From positions 2,246,501 to 2,310,500 of the forward strand of contig WPIO01000021.1 of NCBI GenBank assembly GCA_009760855.2: 64,000 nucleotides of DNA, written 5' to 3'. The position numbers and the translations under genes were made by a program. This DNA is from Cristatella mucedo (taxonomy: Eukaryota; Bryozoa; Phylactolaemata; Cristatellidae). The notes under the pieces are model-generated. The model saw only the letters and a list, made by a program, of their open reading frames with translations. It ran no database searches and was not told the origin of the DNA. Of the stretch, positions 11,456 through 22,050 are shown piece by piece (the stretch's first letter is position 1; each line of letters begins with the position of its first letter).

Positions 11456-14400
11456 ACGTACTCAGGGCCATCGCCGGTCTGTTCTGTGTGGTTAAGCCTC
11501 TCAATGACTAATGGTGCCAAATGCATCGTCATGGAACAAGTTGATTGTGCTACTCCAGTTTACCATGCAGGACCTGGGAGTTAAGCTACTCATCTTTACG
11601 AACAAGTTTTTCTGTGTAAAAATGCAAGCCCTTGTCAGTGATGTGTAGCAAGGCCTCCTAACAGTAATACGTCGTGCCCACATACAATTTTATTGCAATC
11701 GATAGGTAAAATATATACATCTCCCTTAAATGAGCTTTATGCCCTGCATCTATACTCATTTGGATATATTGGATCCAAATGATGATGGCATGATAACGAT
11801 GTAAGCTCATGAGATGTTAGCAGCTTCGAGATGCCTATACTTACTCACATTATTCATTGTGCATGAAAGATTCAGGGACTGCAGCAACTGAATTAAATGA
11901 ACTTGTCAAGTAGATGACCATGTCTGTACAGGTTGGCCTGCTGGGCTTAGACGAGCAGTATATACTCACTTAGTGGCATAACTTAATGTGGCTGCAGGGA
12001 CTATGCCGATCGCCTTCATAGTCCCCTGCTGAAGAGAGGTGTTCGGAGAACTTTCTGTGCTACGTGGAGGGTTATTTTATGAGTCACCTTTCCCGAAATT
12101 GTTCTCTGCTTTGTCTGCTGAACCAGCAGGCTTAGGTTTTATGTGTTGGCTGCCTATTGCATCTGTCAGTCAAAATCACTTGCTGCAGTCTTGTTGTACA
12201 CGATGTGCATTGTCTTTATTCCCACAGTCCCGAGAGGCTAATCTTTCCTAGCTCAGAAGTTCATAACTTGAGACCACGACAGCTTCGAGTCACAGGGAGC
12301 TCTTGGAATGCCATGCTTAATGCTCCTTTATGCTCTTTGTGACACTAGAGAGCAATCAATCTTAATCTTTCTTGCCACTCTGTGTGCTGGTGCATTCTAG
12401 CTACATGCTTACCTAGGCAAGACAACTGCCACAACATATTGGAGCCTTAGCAATCCCTCGAATGCCATGCATGATGCTGTAGAGATCTCATTGATACCCT
12501 TAGTGACACTGAGGATCAATCAATCTCCGACTGTATTGCCGTCGCGCATCCGTTTGTTGGTGCATTTTACCTGCACCCTTAAATGGAGTGCAAACCACTA
12601 AGCAGGCTCTGTGTTCGAGCTTGGTAGGTGCCCATGCCATGAGCATCGGATTTGGCTGCAACTTTACAGCTAAAGGATAGATGTTAGATGTTAATGAGGG
12701 GGAGCCCATCGTGTCCCTGACCTTGAATGGACTGCCCACGACCTGTAACCGGTTGCTGCTAGCAAAGACGATGACAGCTTGTGTCGGTGACTTTACTTTA
12801 AAAGTTTTGTAAGCTGGATGCAGTGCTGCTTGCTTAGGAATTATTAATTAGCTTAAATAGGCAACTATTAAGAAAAGAGGTTTTATTGTGCCATGGCAAT
12901 GTTTTGGATATCCGAACAAGATGTATTAGCCTTGTGCAAGTCTCAAATACTACTGGAAAGCTAAACGTTAGCAGACGATATTTTAAGTGTCCCAAGATGC
13001 TGGGTGTAGCAGTACCTCTTCTAGGTGCAGAGAAGCTGCTAAGTACCTACATCTGTTTTGTCAGGTGTTGCCAAGATTACTGAAAGTAGCGCTGAAATGT
13101 TCCCTTTATGGCTATGCACCACTTGTCACATTAATTCTTTGTCAAGTTTTAATTGGTAAATTAAGTAAAAGATTCTAGTTCAAGATGGCACTTTAAAAAA
13201 GGAATCAAGCATAGAATCAAGCATTAAAAATTCATTCACCAGGGTATTTAATGGAGTTTTTACAGAACCTCACTGGTATAATATTAACGTATCCAAACAC
13301 TCGAACCCACAACCTGAGTCGTAAAGCAAGAGCTCATACCCCCCAGAACACGAACTTACTTCTCGACCTACCTGCCATTGGGTTTTAACCCAGTGGTAAG
13401 GTGGTCGAACTTAATGACTCAGGTCATGGGTTCGAATACTGTAGCACGCAATCTTTTATTGTCCACATAGCAATTAAGGATTCTGCCGATAATAACAATA
13501 ACAATAACAACAATGAGACATTTGTAGAGCCCTACAAGAACTAAATCTCTTTCTAGGCAATTTACACTTGCTAATAGGAAGCATATTAATCTTGCACAAC
13601 GCCAGCACACATAAATACACAAAGGGCAGCCCACAAGGGCCCAGAAATGCTGTAAGGAACCGGTGAATTGTTAACTAGTAATGTTGAGTCATAACGCCAG
13701 TTGGGCATGAGTTCCAGGCGTTATGAGCATACAAAATAAATGCACAGACTCCAAAAGATTTGAGGTGGGTTTGAGGTACAGCTATACGACTTCAGTCAGA
13801 AGAGTAGGTGTTGCGATATCTAGCATGATTGCTTAATAGTTTGGATAGGTAGACTGGGGCCAATAAATAAATGAGGCTCTTTGATCAGCTGACCTTTAAT
13901 TTATCCTTTTTAAATGAGAGCTGTATTTATGAGAGCTACTTACTTGGAGCTCCAAACGTTTTTTCCAGATTATTTTCGACAGCTAGCATGAAAAAACTCG
14001 TGATTCTGAAAGTTACCAGCTGATTACCGTAGTAAGCTCCGAATGCACTTTCAAGCTGTTATATTTAATCTGCACAGTGCCGGCATCTAGCGTACTTCCA
14101 TCGGTATGGGATACTTGGTATGACTCATGAGGTTGGTTTCAGATCTGCATAGTTTCAGATGTCACGAGTTCAACTGTTGAGGTCGGCATGAGATTTTTGG
14201 TGGTACTATCTCCCTTTAAGTGTTAGGACTACAGGCTTGTAAATTTGGCCAATGGTCTAGCCTTAGATTTCATTATACTAGTTTGAATTTATAACGAAGA
14301 CCTGTTGCTTTCCTGTTGAAATTGAACCTCTTTAGGATTAGCTAGCTTAGGATGTTGTTTATGGTAGGAATTTGAACTCTAAAGTCAGATTCAAAAGCTG

Positions 14401-17400
14401 GATGCAGTGAACGACGCCCATTTTCCTTGCGTGGTTTTGGCCATTTGGCTTATGCTTGAATTACTATTAGGAAACTTTGAAAAAACGTCCCACAGAAAGG
14501 ACAGCACAGAAAGGAGCACAGAAATTCAAATGTCTTCAATTTCTTAATTCAAAGTTACCGATGGTTGTTTCCTCTTGAGAGTCCACCATTGTATCGCAGG
14601 AAGGAATTGCATCAAATGGTGGTTATCCCAGTGCTTAAATAAATGTGCTCACCTGTTGGTTAAAGTGCGTAATACACCCAGCATAAATCAAATCGCACCC
14701 CAGCTGCAGCGTTTACTTTTATTAGGTGCACCCTCTTTGTTTAAGTGGAAAGTGGCTTCCTTGCACAGGAAAGTTACCAGCCCCAAGTATCTGCAATTAT
14801 GAGCAGTCCTGACTCACTCGAATTGTGAAGTTGACCTTGTTTGCTTCTTGGGTCTGGACAATGTCGCCCGTCAAAGTCGCCTCTGATGAAGAGGCTGCAA
14901 AATAGGTTTTTTAATTGGCTGCTTAAATCCTGAACTACCAGAGCTAAAGGCGGGTATTCTAAAAAGATCGGGCTTACAATTGCACGTCCAAAACCTGATA
15001 CAGATGCAAAAGAGTTTCACTAATGGAATGTATCTCCGTATCATACTCCACAAAGCCACTAAGACTAAGTGGGTGTTAAGAAGGAGAGTTTTCTATGGCA
15101 TACTCAAGGCCTAAGGTGCTCGCCCCGACCAAGGTCTGACTGAGGTCGTGGGCTCGAGCCCCGAGGCATATGTGAAGCGCCTGAATAGAGATTAAGTTCT
15201 CTTGGGGCGCTATATAAATGAATTATATTTATTTATTTTGCTACGTACCGTAGCCAATGTAGTTCATCGAAAGTATCAAGGAGAAAGTGAGAAGCACGGC
15301 TGAGTCAGGGGGGTAAGTGAGGTTGTGAGTAGCAAGGGAAGTAATAGCTTAAGCCCGCTGAAAATGATGTGTGACAGTCGGCAGCAGAAAAGAAAATGTC
15401 GTTGCCTAGGAATTGTTGATGCGAGTTCCACAGTCTTGGACAGGCAGAGCAAAAGCTTCTGTCACTAATGGTCTTTAAGCGGATGACTGGAACAGCTAGT
15501 TTACCATTTAGGCAGAACCGCAGGCCACGAGGTGGCTGAAACTGGTGCACCAGTTCAGCTAGGGAAGAAGGAGCCAAGGCGTGGCTGGCCTTGTGGGTCA
15601 GGATAAGAACTCTACTCAGTACTCAGTATTGTTGATCGACCGTATGCCATCGAAGCTCTTTCAGCAAGAGACCCATGGCCGAACCTCTGGAATTTGTTAA
15701 CTTGCCTTGCAGCAATATTCATCATCAGCTACAATAGTGCTTTTTCGGTAGTCCAGCCAAAATATTATTACAATTATCCAGCTGAGACAGAATTAGGGAG
15801 CTAGTTAATTTCTTTCAAGCCACTATGGTAAACAGTCTCTAATCTTGGACATGGATTGGACGTGATGGCTAGCTTAGGAGGCAGTCTTCATAATGAAACT
15901 TTCAAAGTTTAGGCAGTTGTCCAAGAGGACGCTCCAATTCTGAGCATACAGTAACGGTCGCTCAAAAGCATCATCTGTTAATTATAACAATAATAATAAT
16001 ATTAATAATAATACATTTGATAAAGCGCCCTCAGAGAACTCAATCACTTTCTAGGGGGTCTACAATTGCTGCAAAGGAAGCACAGTTAGAAGAGCAAAGT
16101 CTGCTAGTCCAGCCGCACGCTAGGGGTGTCGTGCGAGTAGCAGCTCCGTTTTATCTTCGTTAAGTTTAAGGAAATTTGTGGACATCTAGGATAGAATGTC
16201 TGTAAGGCGAGCATTCAGTTTATAAGTCACTGAATCATATTCCGGCCTTTTACACGGCAAATACAGCTGAGTATCATAATGAATAAAGTGATATCTGATT
16301 ACATGGGCACGAATCACTTTTTCCAGAGGCTCGTATAAATGGAGAAAAGCAAACAAATGAGGACTTATGAGATTCTGGCAATGGCTGCTCTGGTGATTAG
16401 GACCAGACTCTGCACGAAACGGAGTGAACGCGATCGAAGTACGCTTTTAACAGTGCCGGTGCCGTGTCTGCAAAAGCAATCTTTGCTCTCAATCGTTCAA
16501 GTAGACTATTGGCAATATTAGTGTCAAATGCAGCTGATAGATCCAGCAGGGCTAGGGTAGTAAGTTGTGGTGTCGCTTGAATCCCGACCGAAATTTGTCT
16601 GAAAATGTATTCCCATTCAATGTATGATACAAGCTTCTTAGCAACAGTACTTTCAAGAATCTTTGACACAAAAAGAAGATTGGCAGCTAGGCTATAGTTG
16701 GCTAGGACCTCTGAATCTAATCCAGGCTTTTTAAGTACCGGTCTAACGATGACCTATTTGAAGGACTCGGGTACAACCCGTTCCACAAACAGTCATTAAC
16801 AATCTTAGTTATGGCTGGGCTAAGTTTTACGCTAGTGAAGACCACAGAGGCGACAGCTTAGGGTCATCGGGAGGTGAGCTCTTGTTATTAGACTTTGGCC
16901 ACACCGCACGTAGAAACCTCTTTCACATAATATTTCAAGAAAGGTCACAGCTTGCGGTTTAACAATTGTTTATATTGGGCGGAGCTTTATGGGGGCACGA
17001 TTGGTTGTAATGTTTTCAGTGGAGATGACTGAAAGCTTGTTAGCCGAGCCGTTAATATCTGGGGAGTGCGAACTCTAAGAATTGGCAAGCAAATTGTTCA
17101 CCTTCATATAGATCTGATTTGGGACTGGCGGGATTTCAGTTTTCATTTGAAAATGGCGCCCTGACTTTTCTAAGCTTCCGAGTTTGGACATGGAGGAAGT
17201 CTTTGAAATTGGCTAGATCATCACTTAAAAAGGCGTTCAAGCCTTAGCTTAACATTACCCATATTTGGAAGTTTTTTGTAAATTTATAGGATTCTTGGCC
17301 ACTCTGTACGGGAGCATGCTCGTCAAGGGCACTTTTAAGTTTCATGTTCACTGCATTAGTGTTTGCGGTTTTCGGCCGAGTCTGGGTCCGGCAGATGAAG

Positions 17401-18455
17401 ACCACCTGTTCCATGAAAAGATTAAAAAAAATTCTCTGGGTCAATCCTGAATGGCCTTTTCTCGAGACAGGCTATCGTTGGGGACGCTAAAGCTCCAAAC
17501 GGTGCTTTCTAGCGATCAGCAAGGGAGTATGGTTCGCCAGCGTTGAGTTTTAGAGAATTATGATGAGTTTTGGCTGCCGAGTTTCGTCGAAGGCAGATGG
17601 ACGTTTAATTGACACCTCAATCTCCTGTATAGCTTATGTCGAGGGTTCATGAAGCAGGTCTTTGAATGTAAGCTTGATAGACCAAGGTTGCATCGAACGG
17701 AACTCGGGAATTTTCCTTGTGGTCAACGACCCTGCATCCACTCATTGGCACGAAATCCGTTCAACTAAATTACGGATAGCTTTATTTTGAGACTACTGAG
17801 AGAATGTTGCAGTACTTGTGACCCAGATTCAACAGGCATCACCCAGGCAAGGGATTTTCGGTGCTCGGTCAGTAGGCACGTCTACAATTCAATGCAGAGA
17901 TGAAAAAGCTTTCAAAGTTAAGGATTTTAATACCGGACTGTAAAAAGATAAACTATCTTTTAGCGATTGTACGTAATAAGTCTCGTAGAGTACTAGTTTT
18001 AGTCAACTGTCTTCCTGATGTTGGCAAAATGCCGGTAAGTTCTCTCTTGCAACCGCATGTGTAAAATGGTTACATATAATTCATTTGCACAGCGTCATAA
18101 GAGAGCTTAATCTCTATTCAGGTGCTTCACATATGGCACAGGGCTCGAACCCACGACCTCGATTAATCTACTGCATTCACTCTGACCTTGGTCGGGCGAA
18201 CACCTTAAGATCTGGCCCAAACCAGGTTGGCATCGGTCAATGTCAATATGTTGATGGGATCCACGCCCTTAGGTTTCAACCTCATGCTGTATATCAAAGG
18301 CATCAGCTGGCCTTGTGGTAGTTTTCCTGACACCTGTTGATGGCTAGATATCTGACTTGCGCCCGTGAGTATTTAAACTTGCTTAGACGGCTTAGAAATA
18401 CTCATGATACAGTTGAATAGGCTTTACAAGAAATGTGCTATTGCTCTCTCGTTCG

Positions 18456-18496
<41 letters not shown>

Positions 18497-21242
18497 GTAA
18501 TATATGTCGTACACTTGGGCACCTTGAGACGCGGTTTGAAATATCTTTTGTCATACATCCGAATGTCAAGCGAAATGAGTCGTCCAATAGTGAACACAGC
18601 TCTCAAAACAAGCTAGCACGAATTACTGTGTAGGCATAGCTATTCGACAAATAAGAGCACAGTAGGCCTTTCCCCTCCGATGGTATGAGTAGCTTGGTCA
18701 CACGACAGGAACTCCTGTCGATCGTGCTTCCTTTGCACCGAATGTAAAGTGCCTAGAAAGAGATTGAGTTTTATGAGGGCACTAAATCAAGTGCATTATT
18801 ATTATTATTATTATTAAACGGCAAGTTTCCTGTAGAGCATACCTGCTTGTCACAACGTGTTTACAACATCTTCGGTTTGATAACTGCTTATCTCGATATA
18901 CATTACCTGCTAGGTTGTTGAATGTATAATGAGCTTCATCATGGGGGCCTGGCTTTGGGTGGGATAGTGGTTATAGTTATTATAAGCCAAGCTCAGGCTT
19001 TCGAGCCCCTTACTGTATCTTGCCTCAAGCTGTCCAGTCTGAAGCTACGTGTCAGCGGGCCAACTGAAGCTATTGCTACAGTGTTTGCTCGAGCTCGAGT
19101 TGTACAAGCAAGTTGTTCGTTTTGCAGAGAGACTGCCCTGGTGGCCAGCTGAGTCGTACCAAGTTTCTGGAGGTGTACTCCGAGTTCTTTCCCAGCGGAC
19201 ACGCAGGGCAGTTCTGCGAGCATGTATTTCGTACTTTCGATACCGACAACGGCGGAACTATAGACTTCAAAGAGTTTTTGCTCGCGATCAACATTACTTC
19301 GTCGGGAAAAGTTGACGACAAGCTTAACTGGGCGTTTTCTATGTATGACATCGATGGCAATGGCACGATAGAGAAGTCCGAGATGGTGCAGATTATTCGG
19401 GTATGTTGTGTACTCTAGTTGTTCGATCGTGCAGGGATGACTCGGACGAGTCGTCAGTGTCATGGTATCTCCATTTTATTGTTTATTTTATTTTTAAAAG
19501 TTCTCTGTTTAAAGACTGCACGCATTACAAACTTTAAATGCAGCCCATTTCGAGTGCTGGTCAAACCTTCTGCAACCCGACGGTTCTGCAATGAATCACC
19601 CCATACTGGGCAAACAGCTTAAGCAGAACGTTGACGACTAGTTTCGTTACGAATGGAAAACTCCGTTCTATATTTTCTTTTTCTTTTTCGTTTGATGTAC
19701 TATGCTGGGACAAAGTCTATGCCGAAATACGGTTTACATTTTTGGGATGCTAATGGAGATGCTCCGGCCTAGTAATCCCACCTTTTTCATGATTATATCG
19801 TCTAGTCAAATGTGAGGTAAGATGCAATTGACTACATAAAGATGAGGTGCTTTGATGAGACAATCCTTTATAATGACAGTGGCACCTGGCTCAATTGGTC
19901 TGTAGTCACTAGCGAGGCACACGATTGGTATTTGTTCAGCCTTCTCCTACTGAAAGTTATAGTCACTATAGAGTTCCATTTGTGCTCATTTGTGTGGCTC
20001 TTCTTCACTGTGTTGGTCTGCTATCGCCTTCGGATGGGCTCACCATCGACGATGCTGATACTTCTTCATTCAATTAGGTCAGCTCACCAATGTCCGTTTC
20101 TTTCAGTCATCTCAAGGGACGGTGGCTCACTTTTATAAGTGGCCGTTTAAATTTAGTTTCAGTGTTTACGTAAATAAGGGGTTCTGACAAGACAACTGAA
20201 ATAGTGAATATAATACAATATATGTAAGTATGAACTATGACGGCAATCCTTTCGACTGAACATTCAACCTTTTGGAAATGCATTGCAGTCCTTGTTCTGA
20301 CCTCCATTTCCCCTTCATCGAAATCATAGGGCCGCCAATCTCCAAGACATCGTCTCAATAATCCGCACACAAATATGTAGGAAACCGAACGCGAAAGGTA
20401 ATCTCGGCAATCCAAGTAGCAGCCTTATACCGGCTTGAACTTGAAGAAGCCCGTTGGTTCAGCCACCTCGGCCATGTTGGTGTGGATTTACATCATCTTC
20501 AACTCCTTATGAAGGCCGGCACACTATTTTACCTGTATGACCATGAATGTGTGTCCACAGTAGCTGCCGCTTTTGGTCGCAATTTAGCTTCACTCTTAAA
20601 AGAAACATTTCCCATCCAATTTAGCAAAGGTGCATATACCGACTGTTGATATATGTAGTATATTGGTTAGTTTTCGACGCTTCCGTCAACAATTACTCTT
20701 CCTTCTGTAAGTTTTGAACTTTGCTTGCCCCCTATGGGTATTAGCTCACGGATAAGGTGCTTGGTCTTTACCACTGAGGTCGTTGGTTGGAGTCTTGTAG
20801 TGGGCGATCCAATATTGCCAACTGCAAGCTGCGGTGGCGATAGCCGTCAAGGCTCTTCTTCCTCTATATAAATGAGACGGTTAATTCAGCTAATGTTATT
20901 TTTCAAGTGGGGGCATTTCCGTTTCTTATCTCTACTGCTAAATGAATTAGCTTCGTAAGGCACGACTCCTTTGATGGCGCGTAGTAGCATTGCTCGCGGA
21001 TTACGTAAAAGATTGCGATTAGCTGTTAATTCTTCACTGTGATGTAGGCCATATATAACATGGTCGGTAATGAGATAAAAGGCTCACCCGACGAGACACC
21101 TGAGGACCGTACCGATAAGATCTTCCTGCAGATGGACAAGAACAAGGACGGTGTGCTGACCAAGAAAGAGTTCATGGACGGTTGCATGGCGGACGAGTTC
21201 CTGTGTCAGATGCTCACGGCCAACACGGCTGGCTTGGCTTAA
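10234..21242 (+). CDS. Neuronal calcium sensor family EF-hand protein (gene span; join of three coding exons)
   Basis: Joining 10234-10341, 19128-19400 and 21048-21242 gives 191 residues, the normal length for recoverin/visinin/neurocalcin/NCS-1 proteins. These are N-myristoylated Ca2+ switches that bind membranes and regulate kinases, guanylyl cyclases or channels, mostly in neurons. Visible features: MGAKGSKK N-terminus (Gly2 myristoylation, Ser6, following lysines); WYKGF at 31-35; degenerate EF1 with Cys39-Pro40 where a loop ligand should be, as is usual in this family; EF2 74-85, EF3 110-121 and EF4 157-168. EF3 and EF4 loops are canonical. EF2 has Gly at loop position 5, normally Asp/Asn/Ser. 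Both introns are phase 0 with GT..AG borders. The exact subtype (neurocalcin/hippocalcin, VILIP or an invertebrate NCS-2-like group) cannot be fixed by eye. It is the only intact gene in the window. Confidence 0.95.
11299..11454. repeat. Polypyrimidine (CT)n microsatellite in intron 1
   Basis: CT-rich from 11299, nearly pure (CT)n from about 11390 to 11454. It creates Ser/Leu- and Arg/Glu-repeat frames that are not genes. Confidence 0.95.
12297..12590. repeat. Diverged tandem duplication, ~155-170 bp unit, intron 1
   Basis: Landmarks recur in order: 'gaatgccatgc' at about 12306 and 12459, 'gtgacact..ga..aatcaatct' near 12340 and 12503, and 'ggtgcatt...tac/gct' near 12388 and 12560. The unit drifts in length through indels. 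The function is unknown. Confidence 0.6.
13378..13482 (+). repeat. tRNA-derived SINE head in intron 1
   Basis: An A box (AACCCAGTGGTAAGGTGG, from about 13388) and a near-consensus B box (GGGTTCGAATAC, about 13429-13440) show RNA polymerase III promoter ancestry. The sequence then abuts a minus-strand LINE A tail, so the SINE's own tail is lost or replaced. Confidence 0.7.
13490..13865 (-). mobile_element. LINE A 3' end in intron 1
   Basis: It has an AAC/AAT-rich tail and a degenerate hairpin ('ctaaatctctttctaggcaattt'). Sequence complementary to the 'ttccaggc...gagcatac...ctccaaaagatttgaggt' ORF2 C-terminal marker follows. Strongly diverged and 5'-truncated. Confidence 0.8.
13866..15052. other. 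Intron 1 sequence without recognised features
   Basis: Short open frames only; no exon of the calcium-sensor gene is expected here because exons 1 and 2 join in phase to give the complete family protein. Confidence 0.5.
15112..15240 (+). repeat. SINE A copy nested in LINE C
   Basis: A B box (GTGGGCTCGAGCCC, about 15149-15162) is followed by the terminal hairpin 15176-15211 and an ATATAAATGAATTAT tail. The hairpin is AGCGCC, inner AGAGA/TCTCT around loop TTAAGT, then GGCGCT. The A-box part is cut short. Other LINE C copies are continuous across this point ('...cctgagtggcttttggtacac...'). Confidence 0.85.
15984..16080 (-). mobile_element. LINE A 3' tail nested in LINE C
   Basis: AAT repeats, 'acatttgataaagcgccctcagagaactcaatc' hairpin half, and a mutated second arm ('ctagggggtc'). 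The homologous point in the 5536-6960 LINE C copy ('cacctataagaagag') has no insert, which defines the insertion boundaries. Confidence 0.8.
18070..18235 (-). repeat. SINE A copy, near full length, intron 1
   Basis: On the minus strand: A-box region (GGGCCAGATCTTAAGGTG), B box GGGTTCGAGCCC, then CACCTGAATAGAGATTAAG and a degenerate terminal hairpin ending in 'gcaaatgaattatatg'. It matches 37111-37274 along its length. Confidence 0.8.
18459..18495. repeat. (CT)n microsatellite, intron 1
   Basis: Pure CT dinucleotide run with a short interrupted lead-in. Confidence 0.95.
18735..18816 (+). mobile_element. LINE A 3' tail, intron 1
   Basis: 'aatgtaaagtgcctagaaagagattgagtt...gagggcac' hairpin followed by (ATT)6, ending just over 300 bp upstream of coding exon 2. 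Confidence 0.85.
19128..19400 (+). CDS. NCS-family gene, second coding exon (codons 37-127)
   Basis: Acceptor TTTGCAG|AGA at 19127/19128; donor CGG|GTATGT at 19400/19401. It encodes RDCPGGQL (degenerate EF1), EF2 (nt 19239-19274: [12 protein letters not shown]), the linker with WAFSMYD, and EF3 (nt 19347-19382: [12 protein letters not shown]). The 273-nt length keeps phase 0 on both sides. Codon use is GC-richer than the flanking intron. A 156-residue minus-strand frame overlapping it is only the antisense shadow. Confidence 0.95.
20728..20892 (+). repeat. SINE B copy in intron 2
   Basis: An A-box-like TTAGCTCACGGATAAGGTGC (20741-20760) and a mutated B box (GGTTGGAGTCTTG, about 20786) lead into the SINE B body, 'ggcgatagccgtcaaggctcttcttcc', and an end reading 'ctatataaatga'. 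The body recurs at 41083-41222 and 51590-51765. Confidence 0.7.
21048..21242 (+). CDS. NCS-family gene, last coding exon (codons 128-191 and stop)
   Basis: Acceptor GATGTAG|GCC at 21047/21048, with a weak pyrimidine tract. It encodes [12 protein letters not shown], the family's EF3-EF4 helix, then [10 protein letters not shown] and EF4 (nt 21135-21170: [12 protein letters not shown]). The end is a short C-terminal tail, [10 protein letters not shown], and TAA at 21240-21242. The tail differs from the SLYDGLV-like end of NCS-1. Intron 2 upstream (19401-21047) is 1647 bp. Confidence 0.95.
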   Translation, partial: AIYNMVGNEIKGSPDETPEDRTDKIFLQMDKNKDGVLTKKEFMDGCMADEFLCQMLTANTAGLA

Positions 21243-22050
21243 AATGCTGCGACATCGCTCCGCTATTCGTAGGCTGATAGTATATCCTATGTGCTAAAAT
21301 GTCAAAAAGGCTACGTGCAGCAACGACTGCCGGCAGCAAGTTCGTAAGCAGCAGTCGTGTTATGCGTGCTCTCGCCCTGAGTGAGAGCGGCGCTGGCTCC
21401 GCTGTAGAGCAGGCATGTCGCAGCCGGTATGCGATCGCTCAGTCTGTCCTGGAAGTTGCGACTCTGGCAGGGCCGGCATGCGCGTTGTGTCGCGAAGCTG
21501 ACCGACCAAATGTGCTCTCACTGGGGAGTCTCGTGGCTCGAGGGTGCATGCATCAAGGAGCGCTCCGACGCTTTTCGACTGCTGTAACTGCTCATCGCAG
21601 TCCCGCCAGCTTCGGCTGCTGTCGGCCGGGATGCAGCAGCTGCACCCTCATTGCTAACTTTCTACGATTGCTTAGTACTTCATTTTGCCTCTCCCCTGAC
21701 GGCGGCAGCCGCATGCAAGCGCTCTACCCTGGTGAAGGCTGCAATTCAGCGATGAGGATCAGCGGCTCTCTGATATTTTACTGCTTACCGTTCCTTTGTG
21801 TTTGCTGTTCCACTCTTGCCATGTATTGCTGTAATTTTCTGTTCGATTCCCGTACAGAATCCCGTTGTTGTATGCGTGCTCCCTGCGACGGCATTGCCGG
21901 CCAGAAGCCAGCCGTTTGAGGGTCAGATTGAAGTAGCCTGAAGTTGGCAAGACGAATCGCTGCTGATGCGTAACGACTGTGGAATATGGAACTAGAGTAA
22001 CTCCTAGCGTAAAGGAGTCGTGCTGTCAAATAAACGTCTTTACGACATTT
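21243..22050 (+). other. Probable 3' UTR of the NCS-family gene
   Basis: It follows the stop codon directly. AATAAA occurs at 22029-22034 and a GT-rich stretch ('cttggtggtc') follows ~25 nt later, a plausible polyadenylation site. The UTR is GC-rich and contains a 206-residue plus-strand open frame (21299-21919) with no recognisable domain. The end was placed by the signal alone, without transcript evidence. Confidence 0.55.
22029..22034 (+). promoter_or_regulatory. Candidate polyadenylation signal AATAAA
   Basis: First AATAAA downstream of the calcium-sensor stop codon, 787 bp after it. Confidence 0.5.

Larger units (their letters stand above)
15053..17440 (-). mobile_element. LINE C, longest copy (reverse transcriptase, interrupted), intron 1
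   Basis: The minus strand carries '[19 protein letters not shown]', then [32 protein letters not shown] (near 16540) and [16 protein letters not shown], where 'YADDTQLY' is expected. These are followed by [13 protein letters not shown] and the C-terminal '..CPRLWNS' block near 15435. This is the block order of CR1/L2-type reverse transcriptases. Stops, frameshifts and loss of the catalytic Asp pair make it inactive. It is interrupted by a SINE (15112-15240) and a LINE A tail (15984-16080). The 5' part beyond about 16800 is poorly preserved. Confidence 0.85.

Noticed and set aside
11118-11511. 125-128-codon frames with Ser-Leu or Arg-Glu repeats
   Set aside because: Translation of the (CT)n microsatellite; the same applies at 25959-26225, 46967-47158 and 60220-60838.
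13378-13482. tRNA gene candidates (A and B boxes here and at 15112, 18070, 20728, 37111, 51590, 61800)
   Set aside because: None can be folded by eye into a complete cloverleaf with acceptor stem, and all are followed by shared non-tRNA bodies and tails, so they are SINEs.
18993-19463. 156-codon minus-strand frame over the second coding exon
   Set aside because: Antisense shadow of the EF-hand exon; it has no domain and the plus strand explains the sequence fully.
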